NCBI RefSeq assembly: GCF_032911445.1
Contig: NZ_JAWJEJ010000001.1
Location: 744,001-808,000, forward strand
DNA length: 64,000 bases
Source: Sphingomonas sp. HF-S4
GTDB lineage: Bacteria > Pseudomonadota > Alphaproteobacteria > Sphingomonadales > Sphingomonadaceae
Direction of reading: 5' to 3'
How positions within the stretch are numbered: position 1 is the stretch's first letter; every line of letters begins with the position of its first letter. A program made the position numbers and the translations under genes. This document shows positions 7,454 to 15,407 of this stretch, piece after piece. The notes under the pieces were generated by a model. The model did not search any database, was not told the origin of the DNA, and worked only from the letters and a program-made list of their open reading frames with translations.

Positions 7454-8890
7454 TCAGCGGAACGGCGGCTCGTTGAACGCGCGCAGTTTGCGCGAGTGGA
7501 GCTTGGCGCCTTCGCGGCGGAGTTCTTCCACCGTCTCGATGCCGATGCGGAGATGCTCGTTGATCGCGCGCTCGTAGAAGCGATTGGCCTGGCCGGGCAG
7601 CTTCAGCTCGCCGTGGAGCGGCTTGTCCGAAACGCATAGCAAGGTCCCATAGGGCACGCGGAAGCGATAGCCCTGCGCGGCAAGCGTGGCGCTCTCCATA
7701 TCGACCCCGACGGCGCGGCTGAGCGAGAAGCGCAAGGCCGTGCGCGAATAGCGCAGCTCCCAGTTGCGATCGTCGGTGGTTACGATCGTGCCGGTGCGCA
7801 GCCGCTGCTTGAGCTCGTCGCCCGACTGGCCCGAAACGGTCTCCGCCGCGCGGGCGAGCGCAAGCTGGACCTCGGCGATCGCCGGAATCGGGATCTCGGG
7901 GGGCAGCACGTCGTCCATGATGTGATCGTCGCGCAGATAGGCGTGGGCGAGGACATAGTCGCCGATCCGCTGGCTGGGGCGCAGGCCGCCGCAATGCCCG
8001 ATCATCAGCCATGCCTCGGGGCGCAGCACCGCGAGGTGATCGGTGATCGTCTTGGCGTTGGACGGGCCGACGCCGATATTGACCAGGGTGATGCCGGTAT
8101 TGCCTGGCGCCATCAGGTGATAGGCGGGCATCTGGTGGCGGCGCCACGCGCTGTCCGAGATCAGCCGGTCCATGTCGGCGGCATCCTCGATCACGATCCC
8201 GCCCGCGCCCGACACGCCGGTGAAGCGGCTTTCCGGCCCGAGCTGCGCGCAGGCCCAGCGGACGAACTCGTCGACATACCGATGATAGTTGGTGAACAGG
8301 ATATACTGTTGGACGTGTTCGGTCGGCGTGCCGGTATAATGGCGGAGCCGCGCGAGGCTGAAATCGGTGCGCAGCCCGTCGAACAATGCGAGCGGGCGGG
8401 TGCCGTCATGCGACATCCACAGCCCGTCGGCGATCTCGTCGCCGATATGGGCGAGCTCGGTTGCGGGGAAGTGGCGCGCCAGCTCTGTCGCCGAGACTTC
8501 GTCGAGCCGCAGCGCATGGCCGGGATCGAGGACATAGGCGAAGGGGATTTCCTGGCGCCCGGTCGCGGCGTCGACCTCGACGTCGTAATCCTCGATCAGC
8601 AGGGTGAGTTGCTCGATCAGATAGTCGGAGAACATCGCCGGCTTGGTGACGCTGATGCGATACTCGCCCGGATCGATCAGCCGCCCGAACGAGCGGGGCG
8701 GGGCGGGGCGATCGCTGCCGCCGCGATAGGTGAGCCGGATCTCGGGATAGGCGAACGAACCGTCGGTTCGGCTGCTCGTGGCCGGCGGCGTGCCGTCGGT
8801 GAGGTAACGGTTGAGGGCGGTCTGAAGGCGATCGACCGAGGCGCGATAGAGGCGGTCCAGCTCGGCGACGATGTCGGATGCTTGAGTCAT
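7454..8890 (-). CDS. amn: AMP nucleosidase
   Basis: Hydrolyses AMP to adenine and ribose 5-phosphate in the cytosol, helping to set adenylate levels. 478 aa, like the E. coli enzyme (484). The N-terminal half is the family's regulatory domain (SFAYPEIRLTYRG, then SFGRLIDPGEYRISVTKPAMF). The C-terminal half has the nucleoside-phosphorylase fold: NIGVGPSNAKTITDHLAVLRP, MIGHCGGLRPSQRIGDYVLA, VGVDMESATLAAQGYRF (active-site Glu in DMES) and LCVSDKPLHGELKLPGQAN. The start codon is the only reasonable ATG. It reads in the same direction as the M28 peptidase gene 96 bases downstream, but I see no sign that the two are linked functionally. Confidence 0.96.
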   Translation of the reverse strand: MTQASDIVAELDRLYRASVDRLQTALNRYLTDGTPPATSSRTDGSFAYPEIRLTYRGGSDRPAPPRSFGRLIDPGEYRISVTKPAMFSDYLIEQLTLLIEDYDVEVDAATGRQEIPFAYVLDPGHALRLDEVSATELARHFPATELAHIGDEIADGLWMSHDGTRPLALFDGLRTDFSLARLRHYTGTPTEHVQQYILFTNYHRYVDEFVRWACAQLGPESRFTGVSGAGGIVIEDAADMDRLISDSAWRRHQMPAYHLMAPGNTGITLVNIGVGPSNAKTITDHLAVLRPEAWLMIGHCGGLRPSQRIGDYVLAHAYLRDDHIMDDVLPPEIPIPAIAEVQLALARAAETVSGQSGDELKQRLRTGTIVTTDDRNWELRYSRTALRFSLSRAVGVDMESATLAAQGYRFRVPYGTLLCVSDKPLHGELKLPGQANRFYERAINEHLRIGIETVEELRREGAKLHSRKLRAFNEPPFR

Positions 8891-8929
8891 CTTGGATCGC
8901 TAATGCGCGAAGATGACTCTGGCAAGACT

Positions 8930-8955
8930 GCCGGGGCCCGCGAACGGACCCCGGC
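8930..8955 (-). terminator. Terminator after the small minus-strand protein gene
   Basis: On the minus strand an 11-bp stem (GCCGGGGTCCG with CGGGCCCCGGC, one G-T wobble) closes a stable TTCG tetraloop and is followed by AGTCTTGCC. It begins 5 bases after the stop of the gene at 8961-9212 and separates it from amn. The T-run is weak. Confidence 0.75.
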
Positions 8956-8960
8956 GAGAC

Positions 8961-9212
8961 TTACTTCTTGGAAGGCGTGTCCTTCTCGCCACCCAGCTGG
9001 GTGGCGGCATAGACCGCGCCGCCCACTGCAGCGGCGGCACCCGCAGCGACCGCGGCGGCGGCGACCGGATGCTCCTTCACTGCCTGCACGGTCGCGTCGA
9101 CGGCGTCGCCGATCGCTTCCTGCGCACTGGCGATGAACGACTTCTCGGTCGTCGAAGCCGAAGTCGATGCGGTGTTGTCGTTGCCCGAATTGCTGTTGCT
9201 GGTGTTGGCCAT
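8961..9212 (-). CDS. Small membrane-anchored protein, ElaB/YqjD-like layout, unknown function
   Basis: 83 aa. The start is the ATG preceded by GGGAAG on the minus strand, giving MANTSNSNSGNDNTAS; translation from further upstream would have no such site. Residues 1-30 are Asn/Ser/Thr-rich and disordered; residues about 30-55 form an amphipathic helix (FIASAQEAIGDAVDATVQAV); then KEHP, a hydrophobic Ala/Val/Gly stretch (AAAAVAAGAAAAVGGAVYA), and a charged tail. A helix followed by KEHP and a C-terminal membrane helix resembles ElaB/YqjD/DUF883 proteins, which tether ribosomes or sit in the inner membrane; similarity is by layout only. A strong terminator follows. Confidence 0.8.
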   Translation of the reverse strand: MANTSNSNSGNDNTASTSASTTEKSFIASAQEAIGDAVDATVQAVKEHPVAAAAVAAGAAAAVGGAVYAATQLGGEKDTPSKK

Positions 9213-9285
9213 GGTTCTTCCCTTCGCAGAAATCACTCGACTCAACTCCCGCACCTGCGCGCCAGTTCCGTTACGGCCCCGTCCG

Positions 9286-9768
9286 TTACAGCCGGCCGAG
9301 CAGATAATCGGCCGAGCTGACTTCGAACGCGCCGGGCGCTTCGACGTGAAGCTGCTCGACCACGCCGTCATTGACCACCACCGAATAGCGCTGGCCGCGC
9401 TGGCCAAGACCGAAGGCGCTGCCGTCCAGCTCGAGGCCCAGCGCCTTGGCGAAGGTGCCGTTGCCGTCGGCCAGCATCGTCACCTTACCATCGACGCCCG
9501 AGGCCTGGCCCCATGCGCCCATCACGAACGCGTCGTTCACCGCAGTGCAGGCGATCTCGTCGATACCCTTGGCCTTCAGTTCGTCGGCCTTCTCCACGAA
9601 GCCGGGGAGATGCTTGGCCGAACAGGTCGGGGTGAATGCGCCGGGCACCGAGAACAAGGCGACCTTGCGGCCGGCGAAATACTCGTCGGAGCCGATCTGC
9701 TCGGGGCCTTCCGCGCCCACCTTGACGAGCGGGGTGCTGGGAATGCGGTCGCCAACCTGGATGGTCAT
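9286..9768 (-). CDS. Prx5-type peroxiredoxin
   Basis: Thiol peroxidase that reduces hydrogen peroxide and organic peroxides in the cytosol, 160 aa, the usual size for the Prx5 group. The chosen ATG follows an AAAGGAGAG ribosome site and gives MTIQVGDRIPSTPLVK. The peroxidatic cysteine is Cys49 in PGAFTPTCSAKHLPGF; the motif KVALFSVPGAFTPTCS is diagnostic of Prx5. A second Cys lies in IDEIACTAVND (family position of the semi-conserved cysteine). Other family marks are FVMGAWG and the RGQRYSVVVNDGVV strand. The usual electron donor is glutaredoxin or thioredoxin. It is divergent from the AlgH-family gene, with a 94-bp shared promoter region. Confidence 0.95.
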   Translation of the reverse strand: MTIQVGDRIPSTPLVKVGAEGPEQIGSDEYFAGRKVALFSVPGAFTPTCSAKHLPGFVEKADELKAKGIDEIACTAVNDAFVMGAWGQASGVDGKVTMLADGNGTFAKALGLELDGSAFGLGQRGQRYSVVVNDGVVEQLHVEAPGAFEVSSADYLLGRL

Positions 9769-9862
9769 AAACTCTCCTTTTGAGGGTAGCGCACCAATTG
9801 GCGCGGCCGTGGACATTTTCAAGCGTGACGGACCCGAAACCGAAGCGATAAGTTGATCGGGC

Positions 9863-10423
9863 ATGGATTCGACTCCCTATCTCACCGGCCAGTTCCTCCT
9901 TGCGATGCCCGGGATCGGCGATCCCCGCTTCGAGCGCGCGGTGATCGCGATGTGCGCGCATGACGACGAAGGCGCGCTGGGCATCGGGATCGGCGACACG
10001 ATCGAGGGGCTGGGGCTGCACGAATTGCTCCGCCAGTTCGAGATCGATCCCGGCGACGCGCCCGATGCGCCGGTCCATTTCGGCGGCCCGGTCGAGCCGC
10101 GGCGCGGCTTCGTGCTCCATTCGACCGACTGGGGCGGACAGGACACGATCGACGTCGGCGGGCGCTGGTCGCTGTCGGGGACGATCGACGTGCTCAAGGC
10201 GATCGCCGACGGCAGCGGCCCGAGCCGTTGGTTGGTCGCGCTGGGCTATGCCGGCTGGGGCGAGGGCCAGCTCGACGAGGAGATGACTCGCCACGGCTGG
10301 TTCAGCACTGCGGGCGACACCAGATTGCTCTACGATATCGATGCCGAGCGACGCTGGGCGAGGGGCTTCGAGGCCGCAGGGATCGATCCGCGGCTTCTGG
10401 CGAACAGCACCGGCACGGCCTGA
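9863..10423 (+). CDS. AlgH/YqgE-family protein (UPF0301)
   Basis: 186 aa, full length for the UPF0301 family. Seen: YLTGQFLLAMPGIGDPRFERAVI at the N-terminus, ALGIGIGDTIEGLGLHELL, VHFGGPVEPRRGFVLHS (family signature GGPV) and ALGYAGWGEGQLDEEM (signature GYAGWGxGQLE). In Pseudomonas AlgH was linked to control of alginate synthesis, but the biochemical role of the family is not known. The ATG is the first in frame and gives the conserved start. The gene is divergent from the peroxiredoxin gene. A weak GGCGCT/AGCGCC hairpin lies just after the stop, without a T-run. Confidence 0.93.
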   Translation: MDSTPYLTGQFLLAMPGIGDPRFERAVIAMCAHDDEGALGIGIGDTIEGLGLHELLRQFEIDPGDAPDAPVHFGGPVEPRRGFVLHSTDWGGQDTIDVGGRWSLSGTIDVLKAIADGSGPSRWLVALGYAGWGEGQLDEEMTRHGWFSTAGDTRLLYDIDAERRWARGFEAAGIDPRLLANSTGTA

Positions 10424-10754
10424 GGCGCTGGCAGGCGCGAGCGCCGCGGATGTTGGATCTGCGGGGTTTAACTTCGCACTTTTCCCGTGGAATCGGAAAT
10501 ACCGTTGCGCATACGCGCAAGCAAATTTCCTACATGCCGTTCGTGTTGGCGTCCGGGAAACGAGTTGCAGACAAGCGAACCTAACAGGAACATAGTAGAT
10601 ATGTCTCCTTTTGTAAGACGCGGCGAGCGGAGCTGTGTCTTGAATTTACTTGGTGTGAAACCCGCGAAAAGCAGCCTTAACCTTTTCCGGCATAAAAAAT
10701 GTAAGATGGCGGAAGTAAATCCGCTCAAGCGCTACGGATGCGGAGGGGGATCGG
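10424..10754. other. 331-bp A+T-richer intergenic region before the cadherin-repeat gene
   Basis: No gene is supported here. The region has lower G+C than its surroundings, especially 10480-10720. It contains an inverted repeat TTGCGC/GCGCAA (10505-10520, 4-nt loop) and the purine-rich ribosome site GGAGGGGGA at about 10742-10750. It probably carries the promoter of the large secreted protein gene, but I cannot name -35 and -10 boxes with confidence. Short open frames crossing it lack good starts and coding character. Confidence 0.5.
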
Positions 10755-13220
10755 ATGGCGACGCTCGACAGGCAGGCTTGGCAGTTTCTGGTACAGGATG
10801 CGACTTTGGGGGCTGACGGAGGCGTCCATATCGTCGGCAATACCGGCGGCTATATGGGACACTCCTTCTACGAGAACACCACGCTAGTCGATACGATCCA
10901 GGCGGTGGGTGCCGAAGGCGATCCCATCCACTTCACGCTGAGCGGCTATGACGCCGACAAGTTTACGATCGACCAGGTGACCGGCGAGCTTCGCTTCCTG
11001 GTCGCGCCTGATGCCGAGGCGCCGAGTGGAAGCAGGCTGCCGACGGTCTATTATGTCGACGTCACTGCAAGCGACGGCGTGTCCAGCGACATGGTGAAGC
11101 TGGTGTACGGGATGATGAACGTCCTCGACGCGCCGACCTTCGTCACTCCTGCCGCGGTTTTGGTCGAGGAGAACCAGGTCGACGTGGTGTCGCTCGAGGC
11201 GCGCGATATCGACGGCGAGCAAATCAGCTATGCTATTGCGGGCGGCGCCGATGCGGCGCTCTTCACGGTCGATGGCTGGGGATATCTGCGCTTCAACCAC
11301 GCGGCCGATTTCGAGGCGCCGGGGGATGCAGACGGCGACGGCGTGTACCAGGTCACCGTCGCGGCGACCGACCAGAGCGGAACGACGACCCAGGCGATGG
11401 CGATCACGGTCACCAACACGCCCTATGGGCAGATAGAATTCACGTCTGATGGCGGAGTCGAGGACGCCGAGGTCGATGTCGTCGAAGGGACGACGCTGAT
11501 CACGACGGTCCATGCCACCAACAGCGAAGAGGGCATCGTTACCTATCGCTTTGCAGACTATGTCAGTTCGTCGTGGTTCACCCTCGATTCCGATACCGGG
11601 GAACTGCGCTTCAAGGTCACGCCCGAGTTCCACGATCCGGCGGACGGCGGAAGCAATGTCTACAGCGTCCAGGTGCTCGCGCACTCGGATTGGCATGTCG
11701 AGGCGCAGTGGATCACGATCAACGTCACCGAGGAGGTCGAGTTCGGCATCGTCTCGAACGGCGGCGGCGACACCGCCAGCGTAACGATTGCGGAGAACAG
11801 CGCCGTCGTGACGACGCTCGCCGCTGCCAACGGCGCCGGCGCGCCGCAATTCCATATCTTCGACGGCGCCGACGCCGCGCTGTTCGGGATCGACTATCAG
11901 GGCCAGCTACGGTTCTACATGGCGCCCGATTATGAGCATCCGGGTGATGCGAACGGCGATGGCATCTATGAAGTGACGGTTGCCGCGATCGATCGAAGCG
12001 CGGCGGGCGAAGTGCTCGCTTATGATTTCCAGACGCTGCGGATCAGTGTCGCCGATATCGGCATCCCGCGCATCCTCTTTGGCGACACCTATCCGAGCGG
12101 GATCGTCAGCGTCGCGGAGAATGGCAGCCTCGTCACCACGATCGCGGTCGAGGACCCGTCGGCCGATACGCGCTTCTCGATCGGCGGTGGTGCTGACGCG
12201 TCGCGGTTCGTCATCGACGCGCTAAGCGGCAGCCTGAGCTTCGTGGCGGCGCCCGACTACGAGCATCCGACCGACCAGAACCACGACAATATCTACGACG
12301 TCGTCGTGGTGGCATCTACGAGCCAATATGCCGATAGCCAGCAGGTTCGCGTCCAGGTCGAGGACATCAACGAGTTCGCGATCACTTCGTACGGCGGCGG
12401 GAGCACGGCCACAATCTCGGTCGCCGAGAACAGTAGCGTCGCAGCGACGATCACCGCCGGGGGCGTGGAGACACTCGACCACTTCGTAATCCTGGGCGGC
12501 ACCGACGCCACGCGCTTCACGATCGATCCCCTGACCGGCGAATTGCGCTTCCGCGCCGCGCCGGATTTCGAGGCGCCGACCGATGCCAATCGCGACAATC
12601 GCTACGACGTGATCGTAACGGCGAAATCGACTGCGGGGAGCAGCGACACGCAGCGGCTGACGATCAGCGTAACCGACGTCATCGACACCGGGCAGCGGAT
12701 CGAGGGCACCGCCGGCGCGGACCTGATCAACGAAACCACCAGCGTGGCCGGGCAGTCGCACGCGACGCAATGGGCCGATGGCATCTATGGGTTCGGCGGC
12801 AACGACCAACTCTTCGGCGGCGGCGGCGATGACTATCTCGACGGCGGGATCGGCAACGACATGCTGTGGGGCGGGGCGGGCGGCGACGACCTGTTCGGCG
12901 GCACCGGGGCGGACCAGTTCTGCTTCGCCGCGGCGAGCGACTCGCTGACGAACGATCGCGACCGCATCGTCGATTTCAAGCGCTCCGACGGCGACAAGAT
13001 CAACCTGTCCGCGATCGACGCCAACCTCCTCGCTACCGGCAACCAGGCGTTCAGCTTCATCGGCGGGGCGGGGTTCAGCGGCGTGGCGGGCCAGTTGCGT
13101 GCGCAATATTCCGCGGGGCAGATGCTCGTCAGCGGCGACCTGAATGGCGACGGCGTCGCCGATTTCGGCTTCGCGCTGCAGGGCAATGTCTCGCTGATCG
13201 GAACCGACTTCTATCTCTAG
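10755..13220 (+). CDS. Large cadherin-repeat and RTX calcium-binding protein, probably type I secreted
   Basis: 821 aa, likely an extracellular adhesin or matrix protein. A GGAGGGGGA site precedes the ATG. There is no N-terminal signal peptide. Six cadherin-like repeats begin with EN/EG-T-L-TT-type signatures near residues 40, 139, 244, 347, 455 and 558, a spacing of 99-108 aa; each carries a DFEAPxDxxxDxxYxVxVxA calcium-binding segment. Residues about 679-722 are RTX nonapeptides (GGNDQLFGG, GGDDYLDGG, GNDMLWGG). The C-terminus, with RIVDFKRSDGDKINLSAID and a final SLIGTDFYL, matches the secretion-signal end of type I substrates. No type I transporter genes are in the window, so export must rely on a system encoded elsewhere. 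Alternative: a surface-bound calcium-binding protein without adhesion role. Confidence 0.88.
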   Translation: MATLDRQAWQFLVQDATLGADGGVHIVGNTGGYMGHSFYENTTLVDTIQAVGAEGDPIHFTLSGYDADKFTIDQVTGELRFLVAPDAEAPSGSRLPTVYYVDVTASDGVSSDMVKLVYGMMNVLDAPTFVTPAAVLVEENQVDVVSLEARDIDGEQISYAIAGGADAALFTVDGWGYLRFNHAADFEAPGDADGDGVYQVTVAATDQSGTTTQAMAITVTNTPYGQIEFTSDGGVEDAEVDVVEGTTLITTVHATNSEEGIVTYRFADYVSSSWFTLDSDTGELRFKVTPEFHDPADGGSNVYSVQVLAHSDWHVEAQWITINVTEEVEFGIVSNGGGDTASVTIAENSAVVTTLAAANGAGAPQFHIFDGADAALFGIDYQGQLRFYMAPDYEHPGDANGDGIYEVTVAAIDRSAAGEVLAYDFQTLRISVADIGIPRILFGDTYPSGIVSVAENGSLVTTIAVEDPSADTRFSIGGGADASRFVIDALSGSLSFVAAPDYEHPTDQNHDNIYDVVVVASTSQYADSQQVRVQVEDINEFAITSYGGGSTATISVAENSSVAATITAGGVETLDHFVILGGTDATRFTIDPLTGELRFRAAPDFEAPTDANRDNRYDVIVTAKSTAGSSDTQRLTISVTDVIDTGQRIEGTAGADLINETTSVAGQSHATQWADGIYGFGGNDQLFGGGGDDYLDGGIGNDMLWGGAGGDDLFGGTGADQFCFAAASDSLTNDRDRIVDFKRSDGDKINLSAIDANLLATGNQAFSFIGGAGFSGVAGQLRAQYSAGQMLVSGDLNGDGVADFGFALQGNVSLIGTDFYL

Positions 13221-13234
13221 GCGTCGTCCGCACG

Positions 13235-13669
13235 ATGCGTGCGAACTTCGACCTCGAGCGCTTCGTGGCGGCGCAGGCGCCGGTATATGCGGCGGCGCTC
13301 GCGGAACTGCGGGCGGGACACAAGCGGACGCACTGGATGTGGTTCGTTTTCCCACAGCTCGCCGGGCTCGGCGCAAGCCCGACCGCGCAAGCCTATGCGA
13401 TCCACTCGCGCGAGGAGGCCGAGGCGCATCTGCGGCATCCGGTGCTGGGGCCGCGGCTCTGCGAGGCGGCCGCGGCGGCACTGACGAGCGGGCGGAGCCG
13501 GGCGGAAATCTTCGGTTCGCCCGACGATCTCAAGTTCCGGTCGTCTATAACGCTATTTGAAGCGGTTGCGCCTTCCGAGGCGATCTTCCGCGAAGTGCTC
13601 GATCGTCTGTGCGACGGCGTACGCGATCCGCGCACGATCAGCGGCCTGGCACGCCTCTGGGGCGTCTGA
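13235..13669 (+). CDS. DUF1810 family protein
   Basis: 144 aa, full length for DUF1810 (sometimes named calpastatin-like without evidence). The start ATG gives MRANFDLERFVAAQAPVYAAAL. Family marks: the LxELRAGHKRTHWMWFVFPQLAGLG segment, YAIHSREEAEAHLRHPVLGPRL, and DDLKFRSSITLFEAVAP. All-helical, soluble, no known activity. It starts 14 bases after the cadherin/RTX gene stop; shared transcription is possible but no functional link is suggested. The stop is 7 bases before the operator palindrome of ahcY, so no terminator separates them. Confidence 0.9.
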   Translation: MRANFDLERFVAAQAPVYAAALAELRAGHKRTHWMWFVFPQLAGLGASPTAQAYAIHSREEAEAHLRHPVLGPRLCEAAAAALTSGRSRAEIFGSPDDLKFRSSITLFEAVAPSEAIFREVLDRLCDGVRDPRTISGLARLWGV

Positions 13670-13676
13670 TCAGATC

Positions 13677-13696
13677 ATATAAAGATATCTTTATAT
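13677..13696. promoter_or_regulatory. 20-bp perfect palindrome: putative methionine-regulon operator for ahcY
   Basis: ATATAAAGATATCTTTATAT is a perfect palindrome in a G+C-rich setting, nearly identical to the core upstream of metE (2939-2958). It sits 5 bases before a -35-like TTGCGC, the same distance as at metE. Flanking TCAGAT and ATCTGA extend the symmetry with one extra base. The two genes act in the same cycle, so a shared regulator is likely; its identity is not visible here. Confidence 0.8.
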
Positions 13697-13701
13697 CTGA
13701 C

Positions 13702-13730
13702 TTGCGCCTTCCCATCTGAATCGCTAGGGC
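13702..13730 (+). promoter_or_regulatory. Putative sigma70-type promoter of ahcY
   Basis: TTGCGC at 13702-13707 and TAGGGC at 13725-13730 are separated by 17 bases, the same layout as at metE. The -10 is weak. Transcription would start near 13737, leaving a leader of about 50 bases. Confidence 0.4.
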
Positions 13731-13790
13731 GCCCGGATCGCGGCCGGCGAGTCCGGCGCTTACCCTTTTATCCCTGCTGGAGATCAGCCC

Positions 13791-15206
13791 GTGGCTACCG
13801 TGCTCGACAAGAACGACTACGTCATCAAGGACATCGAACTCGCCGCCTTCGGCCGCAAGGAAATCGAGATCGCCGAGACCGAGATGCCCGGCCTGATGAG
13901 CCTGCGCGAGGAATTCGGTGCAGCACAGCCGCTTAAAGGCGCACGGATCACTGGCTCGCTCCACATGACGATCCAGACCGCGGTGCTGATCGAGACGCTG
14001 ACCGCGCTTGGCGCCGACGTCCGCTGGGCGACCTGCAACATCTTCTCGACCCAGGACCATGCCGCTGCCGCGATCGCCGCTGCCGGCATCCCGGTGTTCG
14101 CCGTGAAGGGCGAGAGCCTGGCCGACTATTGGGACTATGTCGGCGACATCTTCAACTGGGGCGCCGACGGCGACGGCACCACCGCCAACATCATCCTCGA
14201 CGACGGCGGCGACGCGACGATGTTCGCTTTGTGGGGCGCCAAGCTCGAAGCCGGTGCGACGCTGGGCGAGCCCGAAAACGACGAAGAGGTCGAGTTCCAG
14301 CGCGCATTGAAGGCGTTCATCGCCAAGTATCCGGGCTACCTCACCCAGACGGTCAAGAACCTGAAGGGCGTGTCGGAAGAGACGACCACCGGCGTCCACC
14401 GCCTGTACGAGATCGCCAAGAAGGGCGAGCTGCCGTTCCCGGCGATCAACGTCAACGACAGCGTCACCAAGTCGAAGTTCGATAACCTTTATGGCTGCAA
14501 GGAATCGCTGGTCGATGCGATCCGCCGCGCCACCGACGTGATGCTCGCCGGCAAGGTCGCCTGCGTCGCCGGCTTCGGTGACGTCGGCAAGGGCTCGGCC
14601 CAGTCGCTCCGCAACGGCGGCGCACGCGTGCTCGTCACCGAGATCGACCCGATCTGCGCGCTGCAAGCGGCGATGGAGGGCTTCGAGGTCGTGACGATGG
14701 ACGAGGCCGTCCAGCGCGCCGACATCTTCTGCACCGCGACCGGCAATGCCGACGTGATCACCGCCGATCACATGCGCGCGATGAAGCCGATGTCGATCGT
14801 CTGCAACATCGGCCACTTCGACAGCGAGATCCAGATCGCTGCCCTCTCGAACTATGAGTGGGACGAAGTGAAGCCGGGCACCGACCTGGTGAAGTTCCCC
14901 GACGGCAAGCAGATCATCATTCTCGCCAAGGGCCGCCTGGTGAACCTCGGCTGCGCGACCGGCCACCCGTCGTTCGTGATGTCGTCGTCCTTCACCAACC
15001 AGACGCTCGCCCAGATCGAGCTGTGGACCAAGGGTGAGAACTACAAGAACGAAGTCTATGTGCTCCCGAAGCACCTCGACGAGAAGGTCGCGGCGCTGCA
15101 TCTCGAGAAGCTCGGCGTCAAGCTGTCGAAGCTCAGCCAGAAGCAGGCCGACTATATCGGCGTGCCGGTCGAAGGTCCGTTCAAGCCGGATCACTATCGC
15201 TACTAA
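13791..15206 (+). CDS. ahcY: S-adenosylhomocysteine hydrolase
   Basis: Reversibly hydrolyses S-adenosylhomocysteine to adenosine and homocysteine with bound NAD, removing the inhibitor of methyltransferases and feeding homocysteine to methionine synthases such as the nearby MetE. 471 aa, the size of bacterial/plant-type enzymes that carry the extra insert. The start is GTG after a CTGGAGATC site, giving [15 protein letters not shown]. Motifs: [30 protein letters not shown], the loop [15 protein letters not shown] (insert), [20 protein letters not shown], the NAD-binding [37 protein letters not shown] and the C-terminal KPDHYRY that closes over NAD. A strong terminator follows. The leader has the operator palindrome but no SAH riboswitch that I can recognise. 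Confidence 0.98.
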   Translation: MATVLDKNDYVIKDIELAAFGRKEIEIAETEMPGLMSLREEFGAAQPLKGARITGSLHMTIQTAVLIETLTALGADVRWATCNIFSTQDHAAAAIAAAGIPVFAVKGESLADYWDYVGDIFNWGADGDGTTANIILDDGGDATMFALWGAKLEAGATLGEPENDEEVEFQRALKAFIAKYPGYLTQTVKNLKGVSEETTTGVHRLYEIAKKGELPFPAINVNDSVTKSKFDNLYGCKESLVDAIRRATDVMLAGKVACVAGFGDVGKGSAQSLRNGGARVLVTEIDPICALQAAMEGFEVVTMDEAVQRADIFCTATGNADVITADHMRAMKPMSIVCNIGHFDSEIQIAALSNYEWDEVKPGTDLVKFPDGKQIIILAKGRLVNLGCATGHPSFVMSSSFTNQTLAQIELWTKGENYKNEVYVLPKHLDEKVAALHLEKLGVKLSKLSQKQADYIGVPVEGPFKPDHYRY

Positions 15207-15232
15207 GTCTTTTCGGCATCGACCGTGAAATT

Positions 15233-15261
15233 GGGCCGCGTCTCCACTGGAGGCGCGGCCC
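15233..15261 (+). terminator. Rho-independent terminator of ahcY
   Basis: GGGCCGCG at 15233-15240 pairs with CGCGGCCC at 15254-15261, with a further CTCC/GGAG pairing inside and a 3-nt loop, followed by TTTTCGTTT. Strong stem and T-rich tail. Confidence 0.9.
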
Positions 15262-15407
15262 TTTTCGTTTGTGTTGTCGAGGATGTGTTGCTGTTATGCT
15301 ACACCTGCGGCAGAACCGTCATGCGATGTTGCACTGCAGCGGGATCGGAAACATGACAGAAACGTAACGCTCAGAATCGTGGCGGCTTAGTTAAAAGGGG
15401 AATCCTC

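Noticed and set aside
10505..10520. TTGCGC/GCGCAA inverted repeat as an operator
   Set aside because: Short and single; could be chance. Kept only as a note in the intergenic entry.
10487..10816. 109-codon plus-strand frame overlapping the start of the cadherin/RTX gene
   Set aside because: Overlaps the real start and its ribosome site; composition not protein-like.
13697..13790. Possible SAH riboswitch before ahcY
   Set aside because: The conserved SAH-aptamer core is not recognisable and the leader of about 50 bases is too short.
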